A stretch of DNA of 64,000 nucleotides from NCBI GenBank assembly GCA_963823275.1, contig CAWGKW010000001.1:62001-126000 (forward strand). The letters are read 5' to 3'. Positions 29,407 to 37,714 of this stretch are shown here, piece after piece. Position numbers and translations under genes: made by a program. Origin of the DNA: RHKX01 sp963823275 (lineage in GTDB: Bacteria; Actinomycetota; Thermoleophilia; Solirubrobacterales; 70-9). Below the pieces are notes generated by a model. That model was not told the DNA's origin and made no database searches. It saw only the letters and a list, made by a program, of their open reading frames with translations. Numbering within the stretch: the first letter of the stretch is position 1; every line of letters begins with the position of its first letter.

Positions 29407-31311
29407 CTAGGACTCATCCTCGACGACCTCGGCATCGACGATCTCCTCTTCCTGATCTTGGGGATCGCCGCCGTTGGTGGTCGAGCCCTGCGCTCCCGCA
29501 TCGGATCCCTGCTGGGACTGGGCGTTCGCGTAGATCTGCTCGGAGACCTTGTGGAAGGCAGCCTCGAGAGCGGCCGTCTTGGCCCTGATGTCGTCCACGT
29601 CGGTGGACTCGACCACCCCGCGCAGCTCGTCGAGCGCGGCGGTCACTTCGGCCTTCGCCGACTCGTCGATCTGATCACCGAGCTCCTCGATCTGCTTGTC
29701 GCCCTGGTAGACGGCCTGCTCGGCGATGTTCCGGGCCTCGGCCAGCTCCTTTGCCCTGCGGTCCTCGTCGGCGTGGGACTCCGCGTCGGAGACCATGTCC
29801 TTGACCTCCTCGTCGGAGAGCCCGGAGCCGCCCTTGATCTCGATGGTCTGCTCCTTGCCGGTACCCAGATCCTTGGCGGCAACGTTGAGGATGCCGTTCG
29901 CATCGATGTCGAATGTGACCTCGATCTGCGGCATGCCGCGAGGCGCCTGCGGGATCCCGGTCAGCTGGAACTTGCCCAGCGACTTGTTCCCGGAGGCCAT
30001 CTCGCGCTCGCCCTGGAGCACGTGGACCTCGACCTGCGTCTGGTTGTCGTCGGCGGTGGAGAACGTCTCCGAGCGCTTCGACGGAATCGTCGTGTTGCGC
30101 TCGATCAGCTTCGTCATCACGCCGCCCTTGGTCTCGATGCCGAGCGTCAGGGGGGTGACGTCGAGCAACAGGACGTCCTTGACGTCACCGGCCAGCACGC
30201 CGGCCTGGATCGCGGCGCCGACGGCGACGACCTCATCGGGGTTGACGCCCTTGTGGGGGTCCTTGCCGGTCAGCTCCTTGACCTTCTCCTGAACCGACGG
30301 CATGCGCGTCATCCCGCCGACCATGACCACGTGGTCGATGTCGGAGCCCGCATCGGCGAGCGCCTGCTTGACCGGTGCGACCACGCGATCGAGCAGGTCG
30401 CCGGTCAGCTCGTTGAGCTTGGCCCTGGTGAGCTTCATGTCCAGGTGCTTCGGCTGACCCTCGACGGCGGTGATGAACGGAATGTTGATCTGCGTCTCCT
30501 GAGTCGTGGAGAGCTCGATCTTCGCCTTCTCTGCACTCTCGTAGAGCCGCTGCAGCGAGTTCTTGTCCGCTGAGAGGTCCACGCCCTGGTCGCGCTTGAA
30601 CTCGGTCACGAGCCAGTCGACGAGTGCCTTGTCCCAATTGTCTCCGCCGAGGTGGTTGTCACCGGCGGTCGACTTGACCTCGAATACGCCGTCGCCGATC
30701 TCGAGCACGGACACGTCGAACGTGCCCCCGCCGAGGTCGAAGACGAGAATCGTCTGATCGTCGCCCTCCTTGTCGAGGCCGTAGGCCAGCGATGCGGCCG
30801 TCGGCTCGTTGATGATGCGCTTGACGTCGAGGCCGGCGATCTTGCCGGCGTCCTTGGTCGCCTGTCGCTGATCGTCGTTGAAGTAGGCGGGGACGGTGAT
30901 CACGGCCGAGTCGACCGCTTCACCGAGCTTTGCCTCGGCGTCGGCCTTGATCTTCTGCAGGATCATCGCCGAGATCTCCGGCGGCGGGTACTGCTTGCCC
31001 GAGATGTCGATCCGGACGTCGCCGTTGGGACCGGCCAGGACCTCGTAGGGGACCATCGTCTCCTCCTCCTTGACCTCGGCCTCCTTGCGACCCATGAAAC
31101 GCTTGATCGAAAAGACCGTGCGTTCCGGGTTGACGACCGCCTGGCGCTTGGCAACAGTGCCCACGAGGCGCTCGTCGCTGTCGGTGAACGCGACTACCGA
31201 GGGGGTCGTGCGACCGCCCTCGCTGTTCTCGAGAACGGTCGGTTCGCCGCCCTCCATGACCGCGAAGCACGAGTTGGTGGTCCCGAGGTCGATTCCGATG
31301 GTCTTTCCCAT
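29407..31311 (-). CDS. dnaK: molecular chaperone DnaK (Hsp70)
   Basis: A 634-residue protein starting at the ATG at 31311 (MGKTIGIDLGTTNSCFAVME, with an AAGGAA ribosome-binding site upstream); the frame open to 31506 is unused. The ATPase domain carries the phosphate-1 motif (IDLGTTNS), INEPTAASLAYGLD, and VFDLGGGTFDVSVLEIGDG. The substrate-binding domain has LLLDVTPLTLGIETKGGVMT. The C-terminus is acidic (EEIVDAEVVEDE). It is the first gene of the operon, with an AT-richer upstream region, and is expected to be repressed by HspR. Confidence 0.98.
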   Translation of the reverse strand: MGKTIGIDLGTTNSCFAVMEGGEPTVLENSEGGRTTPSVVAFTDSDERLVGTVAKRQAVVNPERTVFSIKRFMGRKEAEVKEEETMVPYEVLAGPNGDVRIDISGKQYPPPEISAMILQKIKADAEAKLGEAVDSAVITVPAYFNDDQRQATKDAGKIAGLDVKRIINEPTAASLAYGLDKEGDDQTILVFDLGGGTFDVSVLEIGDGVFEVKSTAGDNHLGGDNWDKALVDWLVTEFKRDQGVDLSADKNSLQRLYESAEKAKIELSTTQETQINIPFITAVEGQPKHLDMKLTRAKLNELTGDLLDRVVAPVKQALADAGSDIDHVVMVGGMTRMPSVQEKVKELTGKDPHKGVNPDEVVAVGAAIQAGVLAGDVKDVLLLDVTPLTLGIETKGGVMTKLIERNTTIPSKRSETFSTADDNQTQVEVHVLQGEREMASGNKSLGKFQLTGIPQAPRGMPQIEVTFDIDANGILNVAAKDLGTGKEQTIEIKGGSGLSDEEVKDMVSDAESHADEDRRAKELAEARNIAEQAVYQGDKQIEELGDQIDESAKAEVTAALDELRGVVESTDVDDIRAKTAALEAAFHKVSEQIYANAQSQQGSDAGAQGSTTNGGDPQDQEEEIVDAEVVEDES

Positions 31312-31521
31312 GTTTGAAGTTCCTTCCGCTATCTGATTTGAACCAAGATGAAAATCTAAGTGGCAAGGTAGCAGATAAATCGCCGGGCTCCAAACGCTCC
31401 CGAGGCAACCGTCAACGCATCGAACCGGCGGCGCTAGTGTTTGGACCAGTGGCCGGGCCGGCGGAGGACCGCCCCGAGCTGCAGCCCGAAGAACCGGGCC
31501 GAACAAGACAGGAGAAATTTG

Positions 31522-32688
31522 ATGCGATCCCGCCCACTGATAGTTGCCATCTGCGCCGTTGCGCTGGCGGCCCTACTGGTCCCCGCGATCAGCACCGCCG
31601 CCAAGAAGGGCAAGAAGGACCCGACGGTCACGGTGATGACCCGCAACCTCTACCTCGGCTCGTCGCTCGGCGCGGCGCTCGATGCCACGAGCATCGAAGA
31701 TGCAGTCGAGGGGGCCGGATCGATCCTCGAGGACGTCGAAGCCACGAAGTTCCCCGAGCGGGCCGTCCTGCTGGCCAAGGAGATCAAGAAGTCAAAGGCC
31801 GATCTGATCGGCCTCCAGGAAGTCGCCCTTTGGCGCACCCAGCAGGTCTCCGATTACACGACCACCCCTGCCGAGGACGTGCTGTACGACTGGCTCGACA
31901 TCCTGATGGACGAGCTCAAGGACCAGGGCGCGAAGTACAAGGTCGCCGTGGTCCAAGACGAGTTCGACGCCGAGCTCCCGGCTGATGTGGACAGCAACAA
32001 CGCGACCGGTGAGGGCCCCCTCGCGTTCGCCGGTGCCGACATCGATGGTCGCCTGACGATGCGCGACGCGATCCTGGTCCGCAAGGGCAGCAAGGTCGAC
32101 GTCTCGAAGCCGGACATGGGTCAGTTCGTGACCAGGTACGAGCCGCTGATCGGCGGTGCGGTGACGCTCCCGGTCGATCGCGGCTGGGTCTCGGTCGAGG
32201 CGAAGGTCAAGGGCAACAAGAAGAGAAAGGGCGCGAGCTTCAAGTTCGTCAACGCCCACCTCGAGGCATTCGGTGACCGGGCGATCAAGACCGCCCAGGG
32301 CCGGGAGCTGTTTGAGAACGGCGGGCCGCTGAACACGAAGAAGCAGCTCATCTTCCTGGGCGACATCAACTCGGGAGGCGATAAGGACAACGTCGGCACG
32401 CCCGGCGGCAGCGGAATCCCGGAGGACCAAGGTCCCTACAACGCCCTGGTCGGCGACTTCGGGATCTTCAACGTCGGCGCCCGGCAGACGTGCTGCTACC
32501 CGTCCGAGTTCGCGTCGGACATCGGCTCCTATCGCTTCGATCACACGGTCGACCATGTGATGGTCAAGCCGAAGATCAAGCAACTCGACGCCTACGTCAC
32601 CGGTGACGATCCGACGGTGACGACGCCGTCGGGCCTCGTGGCCTCAGACCACGGCGGTCTGGTCAGCAAGCTGAAGCTGAGCAAGTAG
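31522..32688 (+). CDS. secreted endonuclease/exonuclease/phosphatase family protein
   Basis: A 388-residue protein starting at the ATG at 31522, preceded by AGGAGA. A signal peptide is clear (MRSRPLIVAICAVALAALLV, then PAISTAA). The EEP-fold motifs are TVMTRNLYLGSSLG (first strand, Asn), DLIGLQEVALWR (catalytic Glu), FVNAHLEAFGD (His), FLGDINSGG (Asp/Asn) and ASDHGGLVSKLKL (Asp-His). It may be a sphingomyelinase-, nuclease- or phosphoesterase-type enzyme; the substrate is unknown. It diverges from dnaK with about 210 nt between starts and ends in a strong hairpin terminator at 32733. Confidence 0.85.
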   Translation: MRSRPLIVAICAVALAALLVPAISTAAKKGKKDPTVTVMTRNLYLGSSLGAALDATSIEDAVEGAGSILEDVEATKFPERAVLLAKEIKKSKADLIGLQEVALWRTQQVSDYTTTPAEDVLYDWLDILMDELKDQGAKYKVAVVQDEFDAELPADVDSNNATGEGPLAFAGADIDGRLTMRDAILVRKGSKVDVSKPDMGQFVTRYEPLIGGAVTLPVDRGWVSVEAKVKGNKKRKGASFKFVNAHLEAFGDRAIKTAQGRELFENGGPLNTKKQLIFLGDINSGGDKDNVGTPGGSGIPEDQGPYNALVGDFGIFNVGARQTCCYPSEFASDIGSYRFDHTVDHVMVKPKIKQLDAYVTGDDPTVTTPSGLVASDHGGLVSKLKLSK

Positions 32689-32732
32689 AGCTGATCGAGA
32701 GCTGAGCCCCTTCAGGGGGACTCCGAGCAAGC

Positions 32733-32761
32733 GACCGCCGCCGCCGTTCCAGGCGGCGGTC
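32733..32761 (+). terminator. intrinsic-terminator-like hairpin
   Basis: GACCGCCGCC (32733-32742) pairs perfectly with GGCGGCGGTC (32752-32761) around a 9-nt loop, 45 nt after the stop of the secreted phosphatase-like gene. It is followed by a moderately U-rich GTCGTTGTG stretch rather than a full U-tract. Confidence 0.6.
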
Positions 32762-32819
32762 GTCGTTGTGGCTGCCGTTTGCGGCGGAAGCGCCAGACCC
32801 CCCGGGCGGCTTGATTGTC

Positions 32820-32870
32820 GGACGTGGGTCGCCCCGAGCGCACCAGGGGAGCTCAAAACGACCCACGTCC
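32820..32870. other. long intergenic inverted repeat A (12-bp arms)
   Basis: GGACGTGGGTCG (32820-32831) is the exact reverse complement of CGACCCACGTCC (32859-32870). The 27-nt loop itself contains CCCC and GGGG that could pair. It lies in the 321-nt gene-free stretch between the phosphatase-like gene and cytochrome c. It could be a structured RNA or a dispersed palindrome; no known RNA family is recognised. Confidence 0.6.
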
Positions 32871-32921
32871 CAGAAAGCGCCCCTCGGCAGGCCACACCCA
32901 CCTCCGACTCCCGTAGGGGGG

Positions 32922-32995
32922 CCGAGCGGTGGAGGTCCAGCGGGGACTCGAGCACGAGCGAAGCGAGTTGCCCCCGCTGGGCCTCTGCCGCTCGG
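32922..32995. other. long intergenic hairpin B, interrupted four-segment stem
   Basis: Four successive segments pair in order: CCGAGCGG with CCGCTCGG, GAGG with CCTC, CCAGCGGGG with CCCCGCTGG, and ACTCG with CGAGT, separated by single-base mismatches or bulges. The result is a nearly continuous stem of about 26 bp. It ends 15 nt before the stop of the minus-strand cytochrome c gene, so it could act as its terminator. Its size is more like a structured RNA or a repeat element. Confidence 0.6.
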
Positions 32996-33009
32996 GCCCT
33001 TTCGTGGAA

Positions 33010-33405
33010 CTACTGGCCGGCGACGCGGGCCACGAAGTTCGAAACCGTGGTCGCGTTCGAGCTCTCGAGGATCCCAGCCGGCATGGCGCCGTCGCCAACG
33101 CCCATCTGGATGGCGGTCAGGACGCGAGCCTCGGTGGCCGCGATCGCCGCGTCGTCGACGGCCGGCCCAGCCGCTGCCAGGCGGTCGTCGAGGTTGGGAC
33201 CGACGACGCCGTCGGTGCCGGCTCGGGCAAGGGTGTGGCAGGAGCCGCAGTTGGTCGCGAAGAGCTGGCGGGCCGCTTCGTCGGAGGCGGCGACCTTCTC
33301 GGGCGACGAGGCCTCTGAGCCATCCTTGTTGAAGGCCCAGAAGGGGATCACGACGACCAGCAGCAGGGCGACGAGGCCGAATGAGATGAAGATGCGCTTG
33401 TTCAT
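33010..33405 (-). CDS. membrane-anchored c-type cytochrome
   Basis: A 131-residue protein with an N-terminal signal/anchor helix (IFISFGLVALLLVVVIPFWA), so the haem domain is exported. The haem-binding CxxCH motif is CGSCH at about residues 53-57. A Gly/Met-containing AIQMGVGDGAMPAG segment near residue 105 supplies the probable distal Met ligand. It is a small mono-haem class I cytochrome likely to carry electrons to a terminal oxidase or from a dehydrogenase. It is not near other respiratory genes; the neighbours are nth and the long hairpins. Confidence 0.9.
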   Translation of the reverse strand: MNKRIFISFGLVALLLVVVIPFWAFNKDGSEASSPEKVAASDEAARQLFATNCGSCHTLARAGTDGVVGPNLDDRLAAAGPAVDDAAIAATEARVLTAIQMGVGDGAMPAGILESSNATTVSNFVARVAGQ

Positions 33406-33479
33406 TGTGCTCTGGCGGGCCGTCCAGGGGCGGGCCCAACGGCGCGGATACTACCCGCTGGAGAGGCATGGATAGGGCC

Positions 33480-34289
33480 TCAGAGAACCGGCTCGACCAG
33501 GCCGCCCCGCCGGGCGACGCACATCCGTGCGAGCGCGCACTCGCCGCACCGCGGGCGCGGTCTGCAGATTCGACGCCCGTGGCTGATCAGGTTCATGTGG
33601 AGTTCGTAGGCGTCCTCGCGGTCGGTGATCGCGAGCATCTCGTCGTGGGCTCCTTCGAGCGAGATGCCGATCGGAAAGAGGCCCAGTCGGCCTCCGACCC
33701 TGTGGACATGGGTATCGACGGGGATCTCCGGCCGGTCGAGGGCGAAGATCATCACGCAGGCGGCCGTCTTGCGTCCGACCCCCGGCAGCGAAGTGAGATA
33801 GCCGACGGCCTCCCCGCGGGTGGCGTCGCGGAGCCATTCGAGATCGGCCTCGGGGCCCAGCTCAGCCAGCACCTCCTGGATCCGCGGGCCCTTGGTGTTG
33901 GCGAGCCCACCCGGCCTGATCGCCTCGATCACGTAGGCGGTCGGAGCGTCGCGAATCGAGCCCCAGTCGTCGAAGCGATCGCGGAGCCGTCGGTACGCGA
34001 CATCGCGGTTGTTGTCGTTGGTGTTCTGGGAGAGGATCGTCAGGACGAGTTCGTGGACCGGATCGCCGTGGGGATCGTTACGGCGCGAACCGTAGATCTC
34101 ACGGAGCCGGTCGCGAATCGCCCTCACCCGCCGTCGAGACGGCCGCCGCCAGCCCTTCGGGACGGGGAGCCGGGGTCGCCGATCGAGGTCGACGCCGTCC
34201 CGGTCCTCTCCGCCCGCGCTCCGGTTGGAGCGCGCGTAACCACGCTCTCCGCCCCCGCTCACCGGTCGAATGCCCCGAGGTGGGTGCAC
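33480..34289 (-). CDS. nth: endonuclease III-family DNA glycosylase/AP lyase
   Basis: A 269-residue protein. The helix-hairpin-helix is LPGVGRKTAACVMIFAL, including the catalytic Lys, and the catalytic Asp is in VDTHVHRVGGRLGLF. The [4Fe-4S] loop at the C-terminus is CRPRPRCGECALARMC, spacing C-x6-C-x2-C-x5-C. It excises oxidised pyrimidines. The N-terminal 45 residues are Arg-rich and unlike Nth; there is no alternative start codon in frame between them and the conserved core, so the ATG at 34289, inside the end of the upstream kinase gene, is retained (31-nt overlap). Confidence 0.9.
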   Translation of the reverse strand: MHPPRGIRPVSGGGERGYARSNRSAGGEDRDGVDLDRRPRLPVPKGWRRPSRRRVRAIRDRLREIYGSRRNDPHGDPVHELVLTILSQNTNDNNRDVAYRRLRDRFDDWGSIRDAPTAYVIEAIRPGGLANTKGPRIQEVLAELGPEADLEWLRDATRGEAVGYLTSLPGVGRKTAACVMIFALDRPEIPVDTHVHRVGGRLGLFPIGISLEGAHDEMLAITDREDAYELHMNLISHGRRICRPRPRCGECALARMCVARRGGLVEPVL

Positions 34290-35188
34290 GTGCGGGCGCC
34301 GGCCTCGACCGCCTCCCGCAGGGCCTCACCGGCCCGACCCAGGTCGAAGCCGACGCTGTGCAGGCCCGCGGCGAAGGTGCCCATGAACGCGTCGCCGGCG
34401 CCGAGCGGGCTGACCAGATCGACCTGCTGCGGACGCACCTCGGCCGAGTATGCGCCCCGAGTCACCGCCGGGTCGGTACCGGCCGTGACGATCACCAGGT
34501 CCGGGCCCAGATCGTGCAGGGCCTCCGCGGCGAGACCCGGTTCGATCCCCTCCTCGCCGAGCAACCAACGGGCCTCCACGGCGTTGCACTTGAGCACGTT
34601 CGCCATCGCGAGGAAGGGCAAACAGCGTTCCCGGGCCTCGGCGAGATCATTCCAGCGGCCGGGTCGCACGTTCGGGTCGAACAGCACCGGCGCATCGAGC
34701 TCAGCGCTGCGCTTGCAGACGGCGGTGGTGACATCACGGCTCCGCTGATCGACCAGGGTGTTGGAGCCGAAGACGACCGCCGCCGCCGACTCGGCGATCT
34801 CGGCCTCCCGGCCCGCCAGCGACGCAATCGCGGCATCGATGCCCTCACCGTGAATCTCGAACGCCGGCTCGCGGGACTCGTCGAGGAAGGCGAACGCGAA
34901 CGGGGTCGGCACTCCCTCGACCACCCCGTAGAACCTGAGGTCCACGTCCTCGGCGCGCAGGCGAGCGCGCAGGAGCCGGCCCCAGCGGTCGTCACCGCAG
35001 CCGCTTGCCAGTGCCACCGGAGCCCCGGCACGACGGGCGGCGACGGCGACGTTCGAGAGGGCGCCTCCGCAGTGGACCTCGAAGGAGGAGGGTTCGGCTC
35101 CGACCGCCAGCGGCTCGGGGCAGATCAGGTCAACCAGCGCCTCTCCCAGGCAGATCAGCTGCTTATGCCCGCTGCTCGCGCTCACCAC
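34259..35188 (-). CDS. PfkB-family carbohydrate kinase (fructokinase/ribokinase-like)
   Basis: A 309-residue protein, GTG start at 35188 (or the second GTG at 35185). The N-terminal ICLGEALVDLICPEPLAVGA and the GGALSNVAVAARRAG segment are the PfkB signature 1 region. The C-terminal signature DLVSPLGAGDAFMGTFAAGL carries the catalytic Asp and the anion hole. It phosphorylates a sugar or sugar derivative with ATP. The lack of sugar-transport neighbours means the substrate cannot be named. The start is only 22 nt from the divergent alpha/beta hydrolase, so promoters must overlap. Confidence 0.9.
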   Translation of the reverse strand: MVSASSGHKQLICLGEALVDLICPEPLAVGAEPSSFEVHCGGALSNVAVAARRAGAPVALASGCGDDRWGRLLRARLRAEDVDLRFYGVVEGVPTPFAFAFLDESREPAFEIHGEGIDAAIASLAGREAEIAESAAAVVFGSNTLVDQRSRDVTTAVCKRSAELDAPVLFDPNVRPGRWNDLAEARERCLPFLAMANVLKCNAVEARWLLGEEGIEPGLAAEALHDLGPDLVIVTAGTDPAVTRGAYSAEVRPQQVDLVSPLGAGDAFMGTFAAGLHSVGFDLGRAGEALREAVEAGARTCTHLGAFDR

Positions 35189-35210
35189 CGGCGAGGATAG
35201 GTTCTGGGTC

Positions 35211-36050
35211 GTGCCCACGCCGATCGGAGAACGATTCATCGAAATCGACGGGATCAGAATCCTCGTCCGTGAGCGAGTCGGCGCGGGCCTACCCACGATC
35301 TTCTCCCACGGCAATCCCACCAACTCGGCGGACTGGCTGCCGTTCTTGGAGCGCATGGAGGGCCCGGCGATCGCGATCGACCTGCCGGGGTTCGGACGCT
35401 CCGATCGTCCCGAGCCCGGACGCTTCGACTACTCGGTGGGAGCCTACGGACGGTTCCTCGACCGGGTATTCCTGCAGCTCGCCCCCGGCGGCTACCAGCT
35501 CGTCGTCCACGACTGGGGTGTGGTCGGCCTCGTGGCTGCCCAGCTTCGCCCGGAGGCCCTACGGCGCCTCGTCGTCATCAACGCGGTGCCGCTGAGCCGT
35601 GACTACCGATGGCACTGGATAGCGCGGATGTGGCGGCGACGCGGCATCGGCGAGGCCCTCAACGCATTCAACTCACGGTCCGGAACGAGCGCGCTGCTGC
35701 GGCTGGCCCGCCCCGGTCACACGCCGATGCCGCCCGGTTTCGTCGACATGATCTGGCGGGACTTCGACAGCGGCACGCGTCGCGCGATCCTGCGCCTCTA
35801 TCGCTCAGCCGACCCTGAGGTCCTCGAGGCCGCGGGTGCACACCTGGATCGTCTCGATTGCCCGGCCCTGGTGCTCTGGGGCAACGCCGATCCCTACATC
35901 TCCCCGGCCGATGGCCGGATCTTCGAGCGGCGACTCCCGCGAGCCCGATTCGCCGAGCTCGACGATGCCGGTCATTGGCCGTGGATCGACCGCCCCGAGG
36001 TGATTGCGGAGGTGTTGAGCTTCCTCGAGGGACCCGATCCCTCCGGCTAG
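35211..36050 (+). CDS. alpha/beta hydrolase (haloalkane dehalogenase/epoxide hydrolase-like)
   Basis: A 279-residue protein with a GTG start. The oxyanion-hole motif is FSHGNPTNSADW. The nucleophile elbow is VVHDWGVVG with Asp as nucleophile, which separates it from Ser esterases and points to dehalogenase or epoxide-hydrolase types. The late acid is probably in the LVLWGNADPYISP segment, and the catalytic His is in DDAGHWPWIDRPE. The cap domain carries several Trp residues. The substrate is unknown. It is 41 nt upstream of the PAP2-type gene and possibly co-transcribed. Confidence 0.88.
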   Translation: MPTPIGERFIEIDGIRILVRERVGAGLPTIFSHGNPTNSADWLPFLERMEGPAIAIDLPGFGRSDRPEPGRFDYSVGAYGRFLDRVFLQLAPGGYQLVVHDWGVVGLVAAQLRPEALRRLVVINAVPLSRDYRWHWIARMWRRRGIGEALNAFNSRSGTSALLRLARPGHTPMPPGFVDMIWRDFDSGTRRAILRLYRSADPEVLEAAGAHLDRLDCPALVLWGNADPYISPADGRIFERRLPRARFAELDDAGHWPWIDRPEVIAEVLSFLEGPDPSG

Positions 36051-36091
36051 TTCCCTCGGCTGGTGGCCTTGCCCCTACAATTCGGCCACTC

Positions 36092-36877
36092 GTGCCTCGT
36101 CCGCTTGCCGCAATTGGACGCCGGCTGCCGCGCGGGTGGTCGGACCTCCTGCTGCAGTTCGCGCTCTTCTTCATCGCCTACCAGGGCTACCAGGTGGTGC
36201 GGGGGTTGATCGACGGCAAGGACGAGCTCGCATTCGCCAACGCTCAGCTGATCGTCGACGCCGAGCGGGCCCTGGGGACGTTCTTCGAGCCGGGCCTTCA
36301 GCAGGCTGCCCTCAATCACGAGTGGTTGATCGACGTCGCCAACTGGCTCTACGTCAACTCTCACTTCACCATCACCGTCTGCTTTCTCGCCTGGCTCTAC
36401 CTGTTTCGCAACGACAATTTCTACTTCGTCCGGAACATGTTCATGGTCGCAATGGCGATCGCCCTCTTCGGCTACGCGTTCTTCCCGACCGCTCCGCCGC
36501 GGATGCTCACCAACGAGGGCTTCACCGACACCCTCGCCACCTTCACGTCGATCGAGCAGGACAGCAACGCGGTCAGCCTGCTCGTCAACAAGTACGCAGC
36601 GGTGCCGAGCATGCACATCGGTTTCTCCTCGATCATCGCCGGGACCGCCTTGATGCTCGTCAGGAATCCGATCGGACGGGTGCTTTGGGCCCTCTATCCG
36701 GCGCTCGTCTTCGGGGTGATCGTCGTCACCGCCAACCATTACTGGCTCGATGCGTTCGCCGGCCTGCTGGTTGCGGCTGCATCGGCGCTGGTCGCCAGCC
36801 TCGTGCTCGCGCCGGTCCGGCCTCATCAATGGTCCTTCCGCGGCGCCGCCGAGCCGGCCACCGCATACACCGCATAG
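36092..36877 (+). CDS. PAP2-superfamily membrane protein (inositol phosphotransferase-like)
   Basis: A 261-residue membrane protein with a GTG start at 36092. About six helices are seen (LLLQFALFFIAYQGYQVV, FTITVCFLAWLYLF, MFMVAMAIALFGYAFF and others). The conserved acid-phosphatase motifs are VPSMHIGFSS (catalytic His in C2) and TANHYWLDAFAGLLVA (H-x3-D in C3). This form belongs to the PAP2_3/aureobasidin-resistance-type family that includes inositol phosphorylceramide synthases. With PIP synthase and Ino1 immediately downstream, a role in inositol-lipid head-group transfer or dephosphorylation is likely (inference). Confidence 0.85.
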   Translation: MPRPLAAIGRRLPRGWSDLLLQFALFFIAYQGYQVVRGLIDGKDELAFANAQLIVDAERALGTFFEPGLQQAALNHEWLIDVANWLYVNSHFTITVCFLAWLYLFRNDNFYFVRNMFMVAMAIALFGYAFFPTAPPRMLTNEGFTDTLATFTSIEQDSNAVSLLVNKYAAVPSMHIGFSSIIAGTALMLVRNPIGRVLWALYPALVFGVIVVTANHYWLDAFAGLLVAAASALVASLVLAPVRPHQWSFRGAAEPATAYTA

Positions 36878-36892
36878 GTAGGTTGGCTGGCG

Positions 36893-37537
36893 ATGAGCGA
36901 ACCGCAGCAGCAGGCCGGCCCGGCCGGGCCAACCGAGCGGCCGCGTGGGGAGTTCCGCGAGATCGCCCGCAACCGCCTGATCGAGTCGCGGCTGACGCCC
37001 AACGCGATCTCGATGACCGGCCTCGTGCTCAACCTCGCGGCGGCGGTCCTGATCCTCGAGGACATGTTCGTGCTCGGAGCGATCGCCTTCATCGTGGGAT
37101 CGATCATGGACACGCTCGATGGCCGCTATTCGCGGATGTCCGGCAAGGGTTCGCCATTCGGGGCGTTCCTGGACTCGACCCTCGACCGGATCGAGGAGGG
37201 AATCGTCCTCGCCGCGGTCGCATGGCAGTTCGCCGACGGGGGAGACGCAACCCTCGCGGCGGCGTGCCTGCTCGTCGTTCTCGGCTCATTGATGGTCTCC
37301 TACACCCGAGCCCGGGCCGAGGCTCTCGGGGTCGAGTGCAAGGTCGGCATTGCCACCCGCCCCGTCCGGGTCGTGATCCTCTCGGCCGGGCTGCTGTTCG
37401 CCGACGGTGAGTTGATCTCCGGCGTCGATCTGCTCCCGGCGTCGATCTGGGTGATGCTTGCCCTGACCGCATTCACGGTGGTGCAGCGGGTCTGGCACGT
37501 GCGCGGCCAGCTGATCGCTCTCGACCCCGAAGCCTGA
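36893..37537 (+). CDS. CDP-alcohol phosphatidyltransferase, probable phosphatidylinositol-phosphate synthase
   Basis: A 214-residue integral membrane enzyme. The CDP-alcohol motif D-x2-D-G-x2-(A)R-x8-G-x3-D-x3-D is present as MDTLDGRYSRMSGKGSPFGA followed by FLDSTLDR, with Ser in place of the usual Ala before Arg. Six transmembrane helices are predicted around it. The family joins CDP-diacylglycerol with inositol 1-phosphate in actinobacteria. The directly adjacent ino1 gene, which makes that inositol phosphate, supports this substrate rather than glycerol phosphate. It starts 16 nt after the PAP2-type gene. Confidence 0.9.
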   Translation: MSEPQQQAGPAGPTERPRGEFREIARNRLIESRLTPNAISMTGLVLNLAAAVLILEDMFVLGAIAFIVGSIMDTLDGRYSRMSGKGSPFGAFLDSTLDRIEEGIVLAAVAWQFADGGDATLAAACLLVVLGSLMVSYTRARAEALGVECKVGIATRPVRVVILSAGLLFADGELISGVDLLPASIWVMLALTAFTVVQRVWHVRGQLIALDPEA

Positions 37538-37563
37538 TCTCCTTCCTGCCGGCAGGCGAGATC
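37536..37563 (+). terminator. hairpin overlapping the PIP synthase stop
   Basis: GATCTC (37536-37541) pairs with GAGATC (37558-37563), with an internal self-complementary CCTGCCGGCAGG core. It begins within the stop codon and lies directly upstream of the ino1 promoter, so it probably ends or attenuates the upstream transcript. Confidence 0.45.
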
Positions 37564-37567
37564 CGGC

Positions 37568-37596
37568 TTGTGATGTAACCAGGGCGGGGGTATGGT
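37568..37596 (+). promoter_or_regulatory. promoter of ino1 with about 110-nt leader
   Basis: TTGTGA (37568-37573) and TATGGT (37591-37596) have 17-nt spacing. The ino1 start codon at 37715 is 118 nt beyond the -10 box, leaving a leader of about 110 nt that includes a TCCGA/TCGGA hairpin near 37640-37660. An AGGAGG ribosome-binding site is at 37696-37701, 13 nt before the ATG. Confidence 0.5.
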
Positions 37597-37714
37597 GTTC
37601 TCCCTGACGTCCGGAGTCACGCACTCCCGTTCTCTGATCCGAACGATCGGAGCTGAGTTGCGATTCAGACGAACCCCGGCCAGTTACACAGACCCAGGAG
37701 GCTTTCGCTTACCC

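Noticed and set aside
31312..31440. Defined promoter and HAIR site upstream of dnaK
   Set aside because: The region is AT-richer than its surroundings and TTGCCA is a possible -35 box, but no convincing -10 partner or HAIR element could be placed.
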